A DNA stretch of 64,000 bases, from positions 310,001 to 374,000 of the forward strand of contig WHUX01000026.1 of NCBI GenBank assembly GCA_015179025.1, read 5' to 3'. Positions 1 to 12,235 of the stretch are shown piece by piece (the stretch's first letter is position 1; each line of letters starts with the position of its first letter). The notes beneath the pieces were generated by a model. That model did not search any database. It saw only the letters and a list, made by a program, of their open reading frames with translations, and was not told the DNA's origin. The stretch comes from Terfezia claveryi. Taxonomy: Eukaryota > Ascomycota > Pezizomycetes > Pezizales > Pezizaceae. The translations under genes and the position numbers were made by a program.

Positions 1-255
1 ACCAGCGAAGAACGCAAAGTATATCAATGTCGATATGTAAGAAAATGATCAGATACCCTTTGTAGTAAATCTGATTCAAGGAAAAGAAAAGAAAAGAAAA
101 AAAGGAAAACCATAATCATATTTCCCAGTAATCCCATCCCATTTAGCCATATCCGAAATCCGATCCAATCCTATTCAATCCTAGCTATCATGCCTTTTCC
201 CATCCAGATTCCATCCACCCAATTACTTCCCTGGGGTCTCACCCCGATATATCGC
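1..255. other. Intergenic, probable 3' flank of GPI-protein gene
   Basis: No coding region is seen. The stretch lies just downstream of the minus-strand gene ending at 256 and would hold its 3' untranslated region. It contains a purine-rich run of GAAAA units around 78-107. Confidence 0.5.
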
Positions 256-798
256 TTACAGCAGCGCAACCACCGCACCTACAAACGCCATCAATGCCAC
301 CACCGACCCAGCCTTAACCGTACCCGCTGCACCCTCTGATTCAGTACTCGGTGCGCTCGGTCCAGACGTAGAATACGTCGTCTGATTGCCCTTCACCGTA
401 GTCGAATAACCTCCCGAGACCGTAGCATACCCGGTGGTGGTCGTATTCGACGGAACTTGAATGGTGCTCGTTTCCTCAACGGTAGTAGCATTAGTTGGGT
501 AAAGGGTATCAATTGGGTAGGGAGCATCAGTTGGGTAAGGAGTCTCAGTTGGGTAAGGAGTATCGATGGCTTCCTGTAGGGTGGTGATGGGGGTGATAGT
601 AGTAATGGATGGGGTGAGATAGACGGTGTAGGGACTGCCAGAGGTAGTGATGGTATGGGTGACTGTTACGTAGACAATCTCGGTGGAGGTGGTGGTCAGT
701 TCATCGCGACGGATGCGCACGTGGTTGCCGTGGGTGCCAGCGGAGGCGAGGGCGGGGGAGGCGAGGAGGGTGAGGAGAGCGAAGTGGGGGGAGATCAT
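256..798 (-). CDS. Small Ser/Thr-rich GPI-anchored cell-surface protein
   Basis: A 180-residue protein with the layout of a fungal GPI-anchored wall or membrane protein. Residues 1-20 form a signal peptide (hydrophobic core FALLTLLASPALA, cut near ALASA). The middle is rich in Thr, Ser and Tyr, with an internal tandem motif TPYPT/DAPYPI/DTLYPT near residues 80-105, and NATT, NTTT and NQTT sites suitable for N-glycosylation. The last 25 residues are small, then hydrophobic (VVALMAFVGAVVALL), as expected for a GPI attachment signal. The ATG at 798 is the only start that gives a signal peptide. No intron is needed. No enzyme domain is visible, so the function is unknown; a wall-surface or adhesion-type role is inference from composition only. 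Related proteins are common in Pezizomycotina and diverge quickly. Confidence 0.75.
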   Translation of the reverse strand: MISPHFALLTLLASPALASAGTHGNHVRIRRDELTTTSTEIVYVTVTHTITTSGSPYTVYLTPSITTITPITTLQEAIDTPYPTETPYPTDAPYPIDTLYPTNATTVEETSTIQVPSNTTTTGYATVSGGYSTTVKGNQTTYSTSGPSAPSTESEGAAGTVKAGSVVALMAFVGAVVALL

Positions 799-1243
799 TT
801 TGGAGGCTTGGTTGGATGGTTAGTTGGTTGTATTGAGGGAGTGTGGATTGTTTCTGTGGGAGGGAACGAGTGTGAGTTTGGTGTCTTCCTTGAGCGTCCT
901 TTGCGGAAATGACGGAGAAAGAAGGTGAAAGGGAGCGAAGCAGACAGAAGAGAAAGATTGGAAACAAAAGAAGGATGTATGTCTAGGTATCCGAAATACA
1001 AAAGGCTATGTGTGCCTTGCGTGTGCGGGATGGAGTGGTACGATGTGACATGAGGGTATGTATGCGTATGAAGAGATCGACAGAAAACCAAAAGTGACAG
1101 GACGAGAACACAAAGTCGATCTTGGAATGGAGGCACGAGAATGGGAGCCTCGATTGGCAAACTCAAAAGTCATAAAAACATTAAGTATCTCATCTCTCTG
1201 CCGCTATCGGACGCCCAAGATGATAGGTTATATCGCGCTCGCT
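799..1243. promoter_or_regulatory. Upstream region of the GPI-protein gene
   Basis: No convincing gene is present. On the minus strand the 200 bases before the ATG are CT-rich, as in many fungal promoters and 5' leaders. No TATA or CCAAT element can be assigned with confidence. Confidence 0.35.
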
Positions 1244-1327
1244 ACACAGCAATGCACACAGCAATGCACACAGCAATGCACACAGCAATGCACACAGCAA
1301 TGCACACCGCAATGCACATCGCGATGT
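1244..1327. repeat. 12-bp tandem repeat, about 7 units
   Basis: The unit ACACAGCAATGC is repeated five times exactly from 1244 to 1303. One unit with a single change follows (ACACCGCAATGC), then a decayed unit at 1316-1327. Because 12 is a multiple of 3, the array keeps several frames open and creates false short reading frames. Confidence 0.95.
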
Positions 1328-1780
1328 GCACGAAAACCCTAATCTCACAGCGAATCACGGATGTAACACCGATAGCAGCAGCTGCAGCATCCACGAAACC
1401 GATCGTTCGACTCACCTTGAAAAGAGAGTGTGAGGTGAGATAAACCTAGCGTCGCAACGAATCCGAATTCTCAAAAACACAAAGGAGTGACTGTGCTTTG
1501 TTCAAAGCAGTGAATGATGAATAAAGAATGTATTCGTTACGACAACGTCCAAAGCCGATGGGTGAGGAGGAAAGGGAAGGGGGGAAAAGAGACTTTGGCG
1601 GGGAGGGGAGGGGAGGGAATCATATATGCGCCATGCGCCCACGACACTCTACCTGCCACAGTATTGTACTCGACCAGGGTGTCCGAAATTGCGGTATTGT
1701 ATAGGCGGTACCCATATTTTGGGAAATTAGCATTGCTGAGAGTATTCCATGCGCACACAGCACATGCCACAGTGGTGGCG
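1328..1780. other. Intergenic, no gene seen
   Basis: A G-rich tract lies at 1563-1618 (AGGAAAGGGAAGGGGGG and similar). Nothing codes convincingly on either strand. Confidence 0.4.
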
Positions 1781-1948
1781 CTCTACCGCATCTACTGGTG
1801 TATAACGATCCTTGTCAGTTTAAAGACATAGGTCGAGCTTATGCAGTAAAGGTGATAAAATAGGTGGATGGTAACAAGCTCACTGAGGTATAATGGTCCC
1901 TGTCAGTTAAACTGACAAGGATCGTTGTTCGCCAGTGGATGCGGTACT
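1781..1948. repeat. Short inverted-repeat element (MITE-like)
   Basis: The left arm at 1784-1822 begins TACCGCATCTACTGGTG and continues ACGATCCTTGTCAGTTTA. It is repeated in inverted, slightly diverged form at 1905-1945 (GACAAGGATCGTTG, then CCAGTGGATGCGGTA). The arms are about 40 bp and enclose about 85 bp. A smaller near-palindrome, GTCAGTTAAACTGAC, sits at 1902-1916 inside the right arm. The structure is that of a small non-autonomous DNA element. No target-site duplication was identified, so the exact ends are uncertain. Confidence 0.65.
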
Positions 1949-4900
1949 GTAATTAGGGACGGGGGGGGGAGGGGGAATTCATGAAGTGAAAATAAAGATT
2001 CGCATTCGTTTGGTGAACCGGTAGCCCCTGAGCTGGCAGGGCATTAATGGAGGGGAAGGCTCCTTGTAACTCGCTACTCACTCGATGTGTGCCTAAGCCT
2101 GTGGATTGCCGCGGAAATGAAAATATGACGAAGTAATTCCTGCGATGTCGAAAGTACCCGAGCCTGAGCCTCGAACTCGATCCTGGGCCAATTTCTCCGC
2201 ACTCACGCTCACATTGGGAGACGGCCATACAGAGTTACCAAATCAGACATAAACGTCGGCCGATCACGTATGTTGTGAATACCTAGGTACCTGAGCCAGC
2301 TGATCTGCATGATAATGATGATGTGGATTGTTCAGTTGCGCCTATCAACCAACAAGCCTTGCGAGCTCCATCGCGACTGCTTGGGCTTTCCTGGGTACTG
2401 GGTTGGGATTCGCAGGAGGAATGGCTGCTTAATTACCCCTGAGGCACGTGTACTAGATATGATGGGCTTTGTCTTGGATGCGCTGGTCCATGAGAAGATC
2501 TGTCCATGCCTAACTACTGTCCCTTCAATGTGTTCCTGCATAATGCGCCAGCCTTGCTGGTTGTACCTACTTTATGCATGTCAACAGATCTGCATCCACC
2601 TAACCACGGGTATCTCATGCAGGTACTTCGAATGTGCCACAGCCACAGACAGGGCCCTGAATCCACTCATGGTACTGTACTTACTCGAATTCTATGTACC
2701 TTCTCACTTTTAATGATGTCGCCAAATGAGTACGGTAGACTAGACCAGGGGATGCTGTTACTGTACATATGTAGGTACCTACACAGCTACGTTATGAGCC
2801 AACTAGAATGGGTTGGTTGTGGGCGACTAAATGGGAAGAGAAATTGATTGACAGCCGGGTTGTTTACATCTTGTCAAAGACAATTGGAGTGTTGTGTTTT
2901 GCTGACGCAAAAGGTGAGACATCATGATTGTGCAGCGATGACCTAGGTATGTACCCGTACCTAGATAGTCACGCGGGGGATGATGTCTCTTGCTGGCCTG
3001 TGAACATCCCAGACATGTCCATACTTCATAGTACCTACAGTAGATCCTTACACATCAATATCATATTTCGCCCAAACACCTAAAAACCAAATTTCTTTAA
3101 TTTTCGAGTTTATCATCTAAGTACCTGTACAGCGCATACCTACTACGTGCCATAAAAAATCGTTCCAAAGAAGTACCTACTACACATACACTGACCAAGA
3201 ACGAACTTATCTCGCCGCTCGCGCACCAGCACCACCTGTCAGTCTTTAAAAAAAAAGAAAAATAAAATAAAAACAAAAATAAAAAGAAACTCTTTGTGCG
3301 CGCACGGTCAAAGAGGAAAACATTTTTTCGGTTGTGTTTCAAGTAACCAAATTCGCCCTAGTTACCGGTACCCCGCCTAAACACCCCTGTATTTGATTTC
3401 GCGTAATTGGGGTGGCGTTGATTATTCCTGGGAAAACAAGATTGATGGAAATTGCAATGCAATATCCTTAAAAATGGTGTGGCAAAACATAAACATACTG
3501 TAGGTAGTATAGCTGTGTTCTTGCAAATTCCCTACATTGATAGTTGAATTCTCATACATATGTACATATGGAGCATACACTTTCGAAGTCACAATGAGGG
3601 ATTGGGGCAGCAACTGCAGTAGTCAAACTTCTGTCTGTGGAACTTTGGGTACATATTTATTTAACTATAATCTGCAAGATGCATGAACCCAGTTGCCATT
3701 TCCAGGATAGATTCCATTCTAGTATTCAAGCGAGCAAGATTCAGGATTATTTTTCTCTGTATGTACTGTAAATCTCAAAGTAGGCCATTCGGTTGGTACG
3801 GCTGCCCAGCTGTAGATAGCAGATGAACGTTACGTATAGGTATAATTAGCTAGGAATAGTACCAGATCGAGACATGTAGCCAAGCTCAAGTAATTTTATG
3901 CACAGTATATAATAATCAGTCCTTGATGGAAATCTCGGTTTTGAGCTTTGATAGAGATTGCTAGCCGATGCCTACTTATCGAATTCGAAACTGGATCTGT
4001 CTAACCCTAGAGGAAAATAGACCTGAATCCAGCCGGAGATTAGGGACTGGAGGTGTGTCCAGTGAGGGAAGGTGGTTTGACCAATATCATAGATGAGTTG
4101 ATGTAGTGTTGCGGGGATTGAGATTAGCATATTATGCGTCCCGAACAGCTCCTGAATCGGTCTGTATGTCAGCATCACTAACCGATGCGATATTATGACG
4201 CAGTATTTTCTGCCTCTTTAGCGATCCGCTTGTGCTGAAGGGGACTGGCATATGCACAAAACGTAGAAAGCACCGTACAAAGTCTTTCTAGATGCAGTTT
4301 GCCTGCGGGATCAATTGAGCTCATGATCAGTTACGGAGGCGGCGGGTACCCTGCATGCATGTAATTGCTTTTCAAGAGCTTCAAGTTCAATTTGTGGGCA
4401 TGATGTTCTCTACAGTTGTGAATAAAAATAAAAATCTCTTCTCTAAGGGTCCTAGGTTTGAGAATTGAGATCCTGTAGTCAGTGTGATTGCGACTCTTCT
4501 TGTGATTCTGAATTTCTGGATTATCGTGGCTCTAGGTATGGGGTATTTCATTCCTGCCTCTTGACACTTACCTGCTCGTTGGGAATTTTCTGTTTCCACC
4601 TACTGACCAGAAATTTTAGTAGTCAACCAGTAAATTTGGATACACTTTAATTTGAATGTTTGTGACTCTGGAGCAGGAGCGATGAATGGTGTGGGGAGGG
4701 GAGTGATTACCCTGAATGGCGTGTTTATCCGCCATGAAAATTTACAGTAAACATGTTTTATTTCTCGACCGACTGATGGAAACTTGCTGATCTACCCTAT
4801 CATGCCGTCCACGGATTGTCTTTTGGGAGTAGCTTACGAGCCGGGAGTGTGATCGTCGGTCGATTTTCACGCACTTGCGTACATGCAAGACGCCGCTGGT

Positions 4901-6500
4901 ATAGTACATAGGAGATTTAGATACATCTCCGGATCCGACTACTGAATGAGTTAATGTTGATTTGTATAATTATAATTATACTGAATTGAGTGCTCCCTAC
5001 ATGACACGAGACACTTTATCGGAACCGAAGCGATATAGGACTGTCATAGTTGTAGAGGTGCAAACAGATTACTCAAACAGTACACAGGGCTCCACTTAGC
5101 TAGTTTTACCACTTTATACCTAATGCCCGATGGATGGACACCATGGGGTCATTACTATATTGACTAGCAACCCTTACTGTAGAGTAGGTCCTTCAAGCAA
5201 GTTCCTACATCCCAGATACAAATATACCTGCAATACCGATATCAGAGCTTGCAGTTGTATTATGGTTGAGCAGGGACCAGATGTGCAGATTATTGGACTA
5301 ATCAGAGAAAAATTCTAGCCAAAGTCATTAGTTGCTGCCTATAGTCATTAATATAGCATCTTAAGAATGTGATTCCTAATGTAATTTCTTCGATCTGACG
5401 GCCACGGTTTTCCTGAAATCTGGGATATTCTAGCTATAGCCATTGACCTAAGTCTTGTATTCTTAAGTCCTGCATGTTGGCTATGGGGTGGGCAATATCT
5501 TATGGGCTCGGGTCGTCTAACGTCTTGGATATTCGGATTACTACGCCCAAGGATGCAATGCCGACTTGATCATTATTATGTTCACAATTCAAAGGTTATC
5601 GTTATTACAACCAAGCATGTCCATATCGATCTTGGGAATGTATTTCGTTTAAAGCATGACCGTTGGGATAGAGTGGGGGGCTTGATTTGGTCAGCATCGA
5701 GAAACTTTCATGACCTAGGTAGGGTAAGCCAGATCCCCTGTTCCCTTCTCTCTTCGGCCGAAAACTTACATCACAAGTTACAGCAATCTGCCTAAAATCC
5801 GAAACTAACGGCCAAGTACGCTTGGCGATTTTGATTTTGTACTTTGTATTTCCCCAGATTTTATCATTAATGCGGAAAAGTGGACCTGAGTCGGAAGGTT
5901 TTCCATCTCGGATTACTCGGCTTCCGTGCGGTAGAAGGGTGCCGCATACTAGCAGGCTATGGTGAGGTACTGCATGTGATATACATCATACGTCGTCTGT
6001 ACTTGGTCATGAGCGTGGGAGTATAATCGACTTTGTGTAAGTAAGATAAATGTCTGCATTCGTGGACTTGACCATGGCCAGCTACCTGCAAAATTCCAGA
6101 GAATCCGAGGGGATATTTATGGATTGGTGCTGGGATTGAGGGGTACATGCAAGACCAGACAATTGTACAGATATAAAACAAGGGTTCCCTTTCAATCTAG
6201 GTGGGCATTCCCTAGGACTGTGATATTTCCGGCTGGATCTTGTGATTTTGTTTCAATTCATTGATTCTCACTATTCTCCTTTGCCTCTTTGTCTTGGCTG
6301 TCTGTGCAAGCCATTCCTCCGCACAAAGCACTGCAGTTACAGCATTGCCAAGGCCATACCTAGCGGGAAAGTAAACAAGAAATGGGTGCCACCAGTCTGT
6401 GATTCAAAAACAAAGAAAAAAAAAACGTACAGTCACTTCATGGTGCTAGTTGAGGACCAACCTGCGGCAAACATTAACGTTAAAGCGCATATAAAGTGAG
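1949..6500. other. Long gene-poor stretch, no supported gene
   Basis: Six-frame inspection gives only short, compositionally odd frames without recognisable domains. The palindrome ACCTAGGT and its extensions recur (2281, 2942, 5714, for example), with related GTACCTAC/GTAGGTAC words at 2772 and 3170. An A-rich tract lies at 3247-3290. No RNA gene was recognised. Confidence 0.4.
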
Positions 6501-9500
6501 AATTGACCACCAAGCTCGTGGAATGTAGGGATACCTGCTAAACTGTTGGAGAGTGTAACCGCTAGGACAAAACGTGATTCACTGGGTGCTAGGTTTGCCT
6601 AGACACCAATAGTATATTGTACGCTCACATAAACGACCTATGGACCCTATAGTACCTTTTATGGCGACTATTTTCTGCCCGAAAGTATAAGTCCGTCTAA
6701 GAATTATACAGAATTATATGAATAATATGGATCTAAAGACAAAACTCGATCGTAGTTGTGCTACTGCATACTGCCTTGCGAACATCAACTACTCGAAGGA
6801 TATGTCCGGGGAGAGCTCAGGTATACTAGGTACATGCAGGAAGTTTTATTAGCTTTATTAGCTTTATATAGACATTATTAGGGGCCGACTCTTGGAAAGT
6901 ATTGGCGTGAGACTATCAGGTTCTGGTGGTCTGGTCTATAGCGTGTATAGTCGTGAGGGGTAGGGTGCATCAATCGGGAGGGTTTCACACAGGTGTGAAT
7001 TATGTTTACGATAGTTTGCTACGGGCCATAAGCGTGTAGGCCCCGGAGCGGATGTTTCGCATGATTAAAGGCGTTTTTGCCTTAGTCTGGTTGCACTACC
7101 CCTCGTACTCCTTTTGAAAATTGTTCGGTTTGACAGTGTCCTAAAGCACAGTATAGCTTGTAGCGACATAGTTAGCTATCATCAACAAGGTTCTTGGAAT
7201 GTTCTTACTACACTTGATGCAGGATTCTAGGTTTCCAATTATATTTTTATTTTCTCTGTTTCTCTTGTTAGTAGGGGCACCAAAACATGAATTCTACATG
7301 TGCGCAAGTCCTGAAGCTATATATTCCTAATCACCAATATTGGCCACGAGAGTGTCAGGACATGATATCAATTTGTGACTTGTTTTAGTAATTATTATTC
7401 AAAGGAGTATTACATTCAGATTTTCCTGACTTGTTTTTCGTTTGATAGTGGTCTACTATTGGTGTTTGGTGTTTGCATTCTTGATATAGATAGTAAGTAA
7501 GTAACTTAAGCTCCTCGTGTCGCTTTGTTGGCACTTGTCACCGGTGGATTTACGATTGTCAAAGAAATAGGATTGTATTTCGTAACTTGCATTACCCTGA
7601 ACACTTCTTGCAAGCCAGGAATATTACAAGTTGTTGTTTCCCTCCCAATTTCCTACCTATGGCAAGGTGTCCTCATATGTATACATACTATCCGTACGTC
7701 GTTCTTGATCCCATAGAGTTCGATAAAGCTGTGCCACCGCGAGCACTCGGAGTGCAATGTAACTCGAGGTGGTAGTATTTATAATGGCAATAATTGCTGG
7801 ACCAGGGTAGGACCTGCCTCTAGCAAGGTAGCATTATAGTTCTACTAGTAGACTCTCAGGCGACATAGACCAATATAAAAATACTTCCTGTATACATTTA
7901 GCTTGAAATGACTATCAGTCTACTCTCCACATCCCACACTTATGAAATACTGATTTAATAAGGTAAATCAGGGACAAAGAGGGAAGTTCAGCGTTGTCCG
8001 TGATTCAACTTTCATGTTTTCGAGCCTCGGGAGGCACATCTCCATGAGCATTATACATACCTATGTCTCTTATTGAAATTTTCGTTCACAAGTGGCAAGA
8101 TTGAGTTTCTATGTAAGAGGGGGTGGATGTACAATCTAATGGGTGGTATAATACGGTCGAGAGAGTGCAGCGACCATGGCCGTGCCGCTTGATAACCCAA
8201 AACTACAGAGTTGAAACAAAAACAAAACTATACATGTGTAATAGAGGGCAACGAAAGCTAGCATTTGAAAGTTCTTGTATATATTATTTCTTAAAATGTA
8301 GTTTGAATTTAACAAAAGGGGCTTTATGTACTGTCTCCTAAGAACAATACCCTTCTCCCGGGTGGCATCGGTAAGGATGCACCCTTCCACCCGCCGACTC
8401 TCGACGACGAAGATGGGATCGGATCCACCAACCTCAACAGGCCGTAGCTCAAAGGGGGCCGTTATCAACGACCCTCCCTACGCTATAACTCTGGAGATCG
8501 GTGGTCTCCAGTTTAAATATAATTTCCCCAAGATCCAATTCTCCAGAGGCCAGCATTCGTCCTCCATCCTCCTCCGCTGGTAGATACATATGAGAATTGT
8601 GCTGGCAAGTTAGTGATTGCCGGCATGCACAAGTGACCTGCCATCAAGAATGTTTTGTTTATAATAAGAAGCAATAGATCAGTTTGAAAAAGAATTAGGG
8701 CTTTATGTTCCGCCGTCCAGTTACCCGATATATTGGGCCAGGACGGGAAACCCTTCTCCCAATGCCAAGAGGGCATTCCATACCTTCGAGCTCGCACACC
8801 AGTGCGCCTCGGCCGATGGAGCGCATTGGGGTGTTAGTGCGAGCGAAGCATATATGGGATCAGGTGGTCACGAGGGGACCCCTGGTGTGAGTGATCTTTT
8901 GGCGATACTGCAGGTGGAGCTTGGTATGCATGCTGCTTGCCACCTGGGAGTGTCAGCCCAAGAATGGGCAGGTTTTTATACGATTGTTGTTGATATATAT
9001 CGAGAGTTCTGAGAAAACTTTCCATTGGTAGCGACATGCGGATATCTGTGATAGGATGGCGAGTTTGAATATGATTATGATGGTGTTGGGCGCTCGAAGT
9101 CCAAAAGTCTCGAGACCAGGTCCCGTCTTGTCTTGAGAGGTCTCCTGCCCAGGCCTAGTCCGACTCTGAGATAGATGGCAGAGAGCGATCGCGAGTCATC
9201 TCGGACGATGCTCACCACCAGCCTGGCTTGCTTGATTCCGAAAGACATTTGATAGAGGCCCTGTGGAGAACCTTGGGAAAGCGATTATTGATTTCTGGTC
9301 CACAGCCTGGGGCTCACTTCTCTCCTGGTGTTGCGCTTGTGCAGCTATATTGGAGCTCACGGGCGGTTGAGAGTAGTGCATTTCCCGGGCGAACTTAAAG
9401 CAAGGGACAGTAGATTGTGGTGGATTGGGGATAGAGAGAGGAGAAGAACAAGAGGAAAGGGCGATGGAAATGGCGGGATTAAATACACTTTTCTGAGGAT

Positions 9501-9940
9501 ATACATGTGTCACATAAACATGGCGATGCATAAGGTATATATATATGGCCATGGAATGATCTGGCGATAGCGCATAGGTAGTGGTGAGGTCATTCATGCT
9601 TGAGCTTATCGAAGAAGGTAATAAAACCTTATTTGGTACTGTTGTGTGTCGAGGAAATCAACTTCAATATAGGCCATCAATAGCCAGGCTTTTCTATTTG
9701 GCAGCTACTTAGCGTACTGAAGCCGGCTGTAGACAAGCGTAGGTCAACAATGCATGAGATACTTTGGCTTACTTGGCCAATGATGTTGCATTCCACTTCC
9801 AGAGCTTGTTTTCAAGGAGTGGAGAAGGTTACGCGTGGTCAAATTTGTTAGATGGGCTTACATTAGCCCTTCTCTGACAAGCGGTTTCGACTCTAGCTAA
9901 TGTAGCCTCAATCTCGGCGTTGTTGCTATGGCTAATTGCA
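6501..9940. other. Gene-poor stretch, no supported gene
   Basis: No domain-bearing reading frame was found. A GC-richer island at about 8340-8580 is open for 85 codons on the plus strand but matches nothing I recognise and starts in AT-rich sequence. The minus frame at 9196-9597 is also unrecognised. Confidence 0.35.
7083..7110 (+). repeat. TAGTCTGG-family short element, variant copy
   Basis: TAGTCTGGTTGCAC lacks one G of the core and is followed by TACCCCTCGTA. This matches the longer family pattern seen at 49772-49799. No clear flanking duplication. Confidence 0.6.
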
Positions 9941-9949
9941 ATTAATTCA

Positions 9950-9964
9950 GTGCCAACCAGACTA
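9950..9964 (-). repeat. TAGTCTGG-family short element, exact core
   Basis: The 15-base core is exact on the minus strand. The 7-mer TGAATTA lies directly on one side and 6 bases away on the other, so a flanking duplication is possible but imprecise. Confidence 0.75.
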
Positions 9965-10127
9965 ATTACGTAATTCACAAGACGGCTATGTCAATTGCGA
10001 GTTCATTCTAAAATAGTTTGCTTCCACTCTGTCAGCTCACGCTCGTAATCATCTTGTTTTATTTTTATTTTTATTTTTTATTTTCGGAGTCATACCCCGC
10101 GATGGACCTTATTGTCATGACAGGTCC

Positions 10128-10140
10128 GACAACCAGACTA
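10128..10140 (-). repeat. TAGTCTGG-family short element, 13-bp partial
   Basis: TAGTCTGGTTGTC on the minus strand, flanked by a 5-bp repeat (GGTCC at 10123-10127 and 10142-10146 on the plus strand). It lies inside the LINE 3' region. Confidence 0.4.
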
Positions 10141-10215
10141 GGGTCCCTCCAAAAAGCATCAAAAGACAAAAGAGAACGAACACACGCAAATATAACTGCA
10201 TCCAACCCAAAACCT

Positions 10216-10259
10216 CAAAACCTTAGTCTGGTTGGCACAAGCCCTCGGTACCAAAACCT
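10216..10259 (+). repeat. TAGTCTGG-family element, 28 bp with 8-bp TSD
   Basis: The direct repeat CAAAACCT at 10216-10223 and 10252-10259 bounds a 28-base insert at 10224-10251. The insert opens with the exact core TAGTCTGGTTGGCAC and continues AAGCCCTCGGTAC. Confidence 0.8.
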
Positions 10260-11545
10260 CCACCGCCAACTCCCGTCCCCTTAGGTAAGGTTGAGGTCAG
10301 TAAAGAAAGTCTCAACCAAATCCACCATGACTTCTTATCCCTATTCTCGACCTTCCGCAACCACCGTGACCTGTCATCCGCCTGTTCCCAGGAACTCTAC
10401 CTCCATTCTCCGGCAGTACAGGATAACGCAACATGCTTCCTTGTTTCCGGACCCATCTCACAAATCTGCATCCAGGGTCAACTGATATATCTCCACTTAG
10501 TTGACAACTGCATTCCTGTTCCACTTTAAAAACCCTTCCCATCCCCGTTCCAACCACCTTCCTGCTCGCCTGTCTCTTCTTATTCCAAGCCTGCTTCACC
10601 CCCCCCCCCCACCTCTGTAATGACTCCTCTTACTTCCGATGCTGCCCCTTGTTTCGTCATACTATCTGCCTCCTCATTGCCAAATCTCCCGAGGTGGGCT
10701 TTTACCTATCCAAACCTTACTGCTTCTTCTCCTCCCTACCCACTTGAAATCCTCCGTCCTCGCATTTTGGGACTTGCAAGCCATAATTGCTGCTTTTGGG
10801 TCTGTCATGACGGGAATCTTCTCTAGCTGTCGAGCCACCTCCAGTGCTCCCCAAACTCTAGCAATCTCTTCATCCAGACCGTTACCATTTTCTCTAGCCC
10901 TCGGCTATCTAACCGAAGGTCAACGACTGGGGTTCTAATAAATCCTGTCGACATCGTCCCCCTAGGCTGAGCTCGCCCTCCATTCCAGCCTCTGTCTCAA
11001 ATACTCCTCTGTATCATTTTTCCAATTAGTACAACCTCCCCCTCCTAGGCGCTATTATCTCCGAGGATGGTCTCCCCCATCGAATCCTTCATCATCTTGA
11101 TCGCCAGCCTCACTTGTGCGGCTTCAATAGCTACGCGTGGTGGTTCCACTCCTGCAATCTGGCTGACCAACTCCCTTCTCGTTCCGTTCCCCTTGTCGCT
11201 CCGGTGCATTTTTGTAGAGCCTGGTATTGTAGGCTCTCTAATTCCCGCTCCCAATCCCTTTGTCCTCTCCGGCCTAGCTCTGCTCCCCACAGCGCATTGG
11301 TTCGGATCATCCGGTTAAGAGGTTCTTCCAGCTGACCGCACTGATTCCCAACTCCGAGTTCCCAATAGCGTTCAACCTTCCCAACATGCTCCTTGCCTTC
11401 TGTATCATGCTCTTCCAATGTTCTCTGAACGTCAAACTCTCGTCCATCAGAGCTCCCAACCATTTCATCTTGGGTTTCCAGTCTGTCGCCTTTCGACCCC
11501 TATCCTACACGAGTTCTTTGCCCCCACCTCCTGACTATAAGAGCT

Positions 11546-11837
11546 CCAGCAGCAGCATCATGCTACCTATAAAAAGACAAAAAAAGGAAAGACGGGGGAG
11601 TTGCACCGGTTGGCCCTCCAACGATAGCAGTAGTAGCTGTCCGAGAATACCCTTGCAGTAAAAGTTGACAGGGCCAGTGTGCTATCGTTAGCAAGAATCC
11701 ACATTCTCTCGACGAATGAATGGAGTTCAGCATTTCAGCTATTTGTATTTGCATTTGCTAGTGGTGATACAAAAATACAGTAAGTACAGGTTGCGGTCGG
11801 AAAGGGACCGGTAATGACTGAAGTATTAAGAAACCAG
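11546..11837. other. Intergenic between LINE and copia element
   Basis: No gene seen. The 5' break of the LINE lies near 11545; an A-rich tract runs 11569-11590. Confidence 0.4.
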
Positions 11838-11842
11838 TTCTT

Positions 11843-12101
11843 TATTGAAGGTGAGGCAGCGGTGAATCACTAGATTCAATGAAGAAGACTTCACTAGAAC
11901 CACGAGAGAGAGAGAGAGAGAGAGAGAGAGCGACTTGACTGAATTGCTTGAAGTGATGATTGTCAAGTAGAGCGAAGAAAGCATCTATATATATATACGA
12001 ATAGCAAGAATAAGGTCATGAACGTGATAACATGTGAAGCATGTGAGTCTACAGAGGTGTGAGCTGGTATCATATGAGAGTGCACGTGAATATGCTTAAC
12101 A
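11843..12101 (-). repeat. copia 3' LTR
   Basis: 259 bp, nearly identical to 14521-14764. It differs mainly in the length of an AG microsatellite (11906-11930) and a short insert (ATCATATGAGA) near 12070. Confidence 0.95.
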
Positions 12102-12111
12102 CCCCCCTCAG
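12102..12111 (-). promoter_or_regulatory. copia polypurine tract
   Basis: On the minus strand GAGGGGGG directly precedes the 3' LTR, the position and composition of a polypurine tract that primes plus-strand DNA synthesis. Confidence 0.7.
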
Positions 12112-12235
12112 CGCACACCGTGTCTGTATGAGTACGGTTGATAGATCAGCCTCATTAAAATCCCTATAAAAAAACCAATTGGTAAAAAAATAAATAGGTA
12201 AAAGAGTACTGAGAGCTATCTTTCGTAAGATATTA

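Larger units (their letters stand above)
10047..11545 (-). pseudogene. Tad-like LINE remnant (RT thumb and RNase H)
   Basis: The minus strand carries the C-terminal part of a fungal non-LTR retrotransposon ORF2, broken by frameshifts. Near 11500-11380 it reads KMKWLGALMDESLTFREHWK, the region after the reverse transcriptase palm. TNALWGAELGRRGQRDWE and LQYQALQKCTGATRGT follow at 11250-11350, then SQIAGVEPPRVAIEAAQVRL near 11150. An RNase H segment is recognisable at 10621-10700 (HLGRFGNEEADSMTKQGA), matching the GNExAD signature. An A-rich tail on the minus strand (T-rich at 10055-10083) probably marks the 3' end. The RT catalytic core and ORF1 are absent, so the copy is 5'-truncated and dead. 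It differs from the second LINE family at 18.9-30.4 kb. Confidence 0.75.

Noticed and set aside
1244..1327. Regular tandem repeat considered as a CRISPR array
   Set aside because: Units are contiguous 12-mers with no spacers, and the organism is a eukaryote.
9196..9597. 133-codon minus-strand frame
   Set aside because: No domain or signal peptide, and AT-rich, repeat-like context; not distinguishable from chance.
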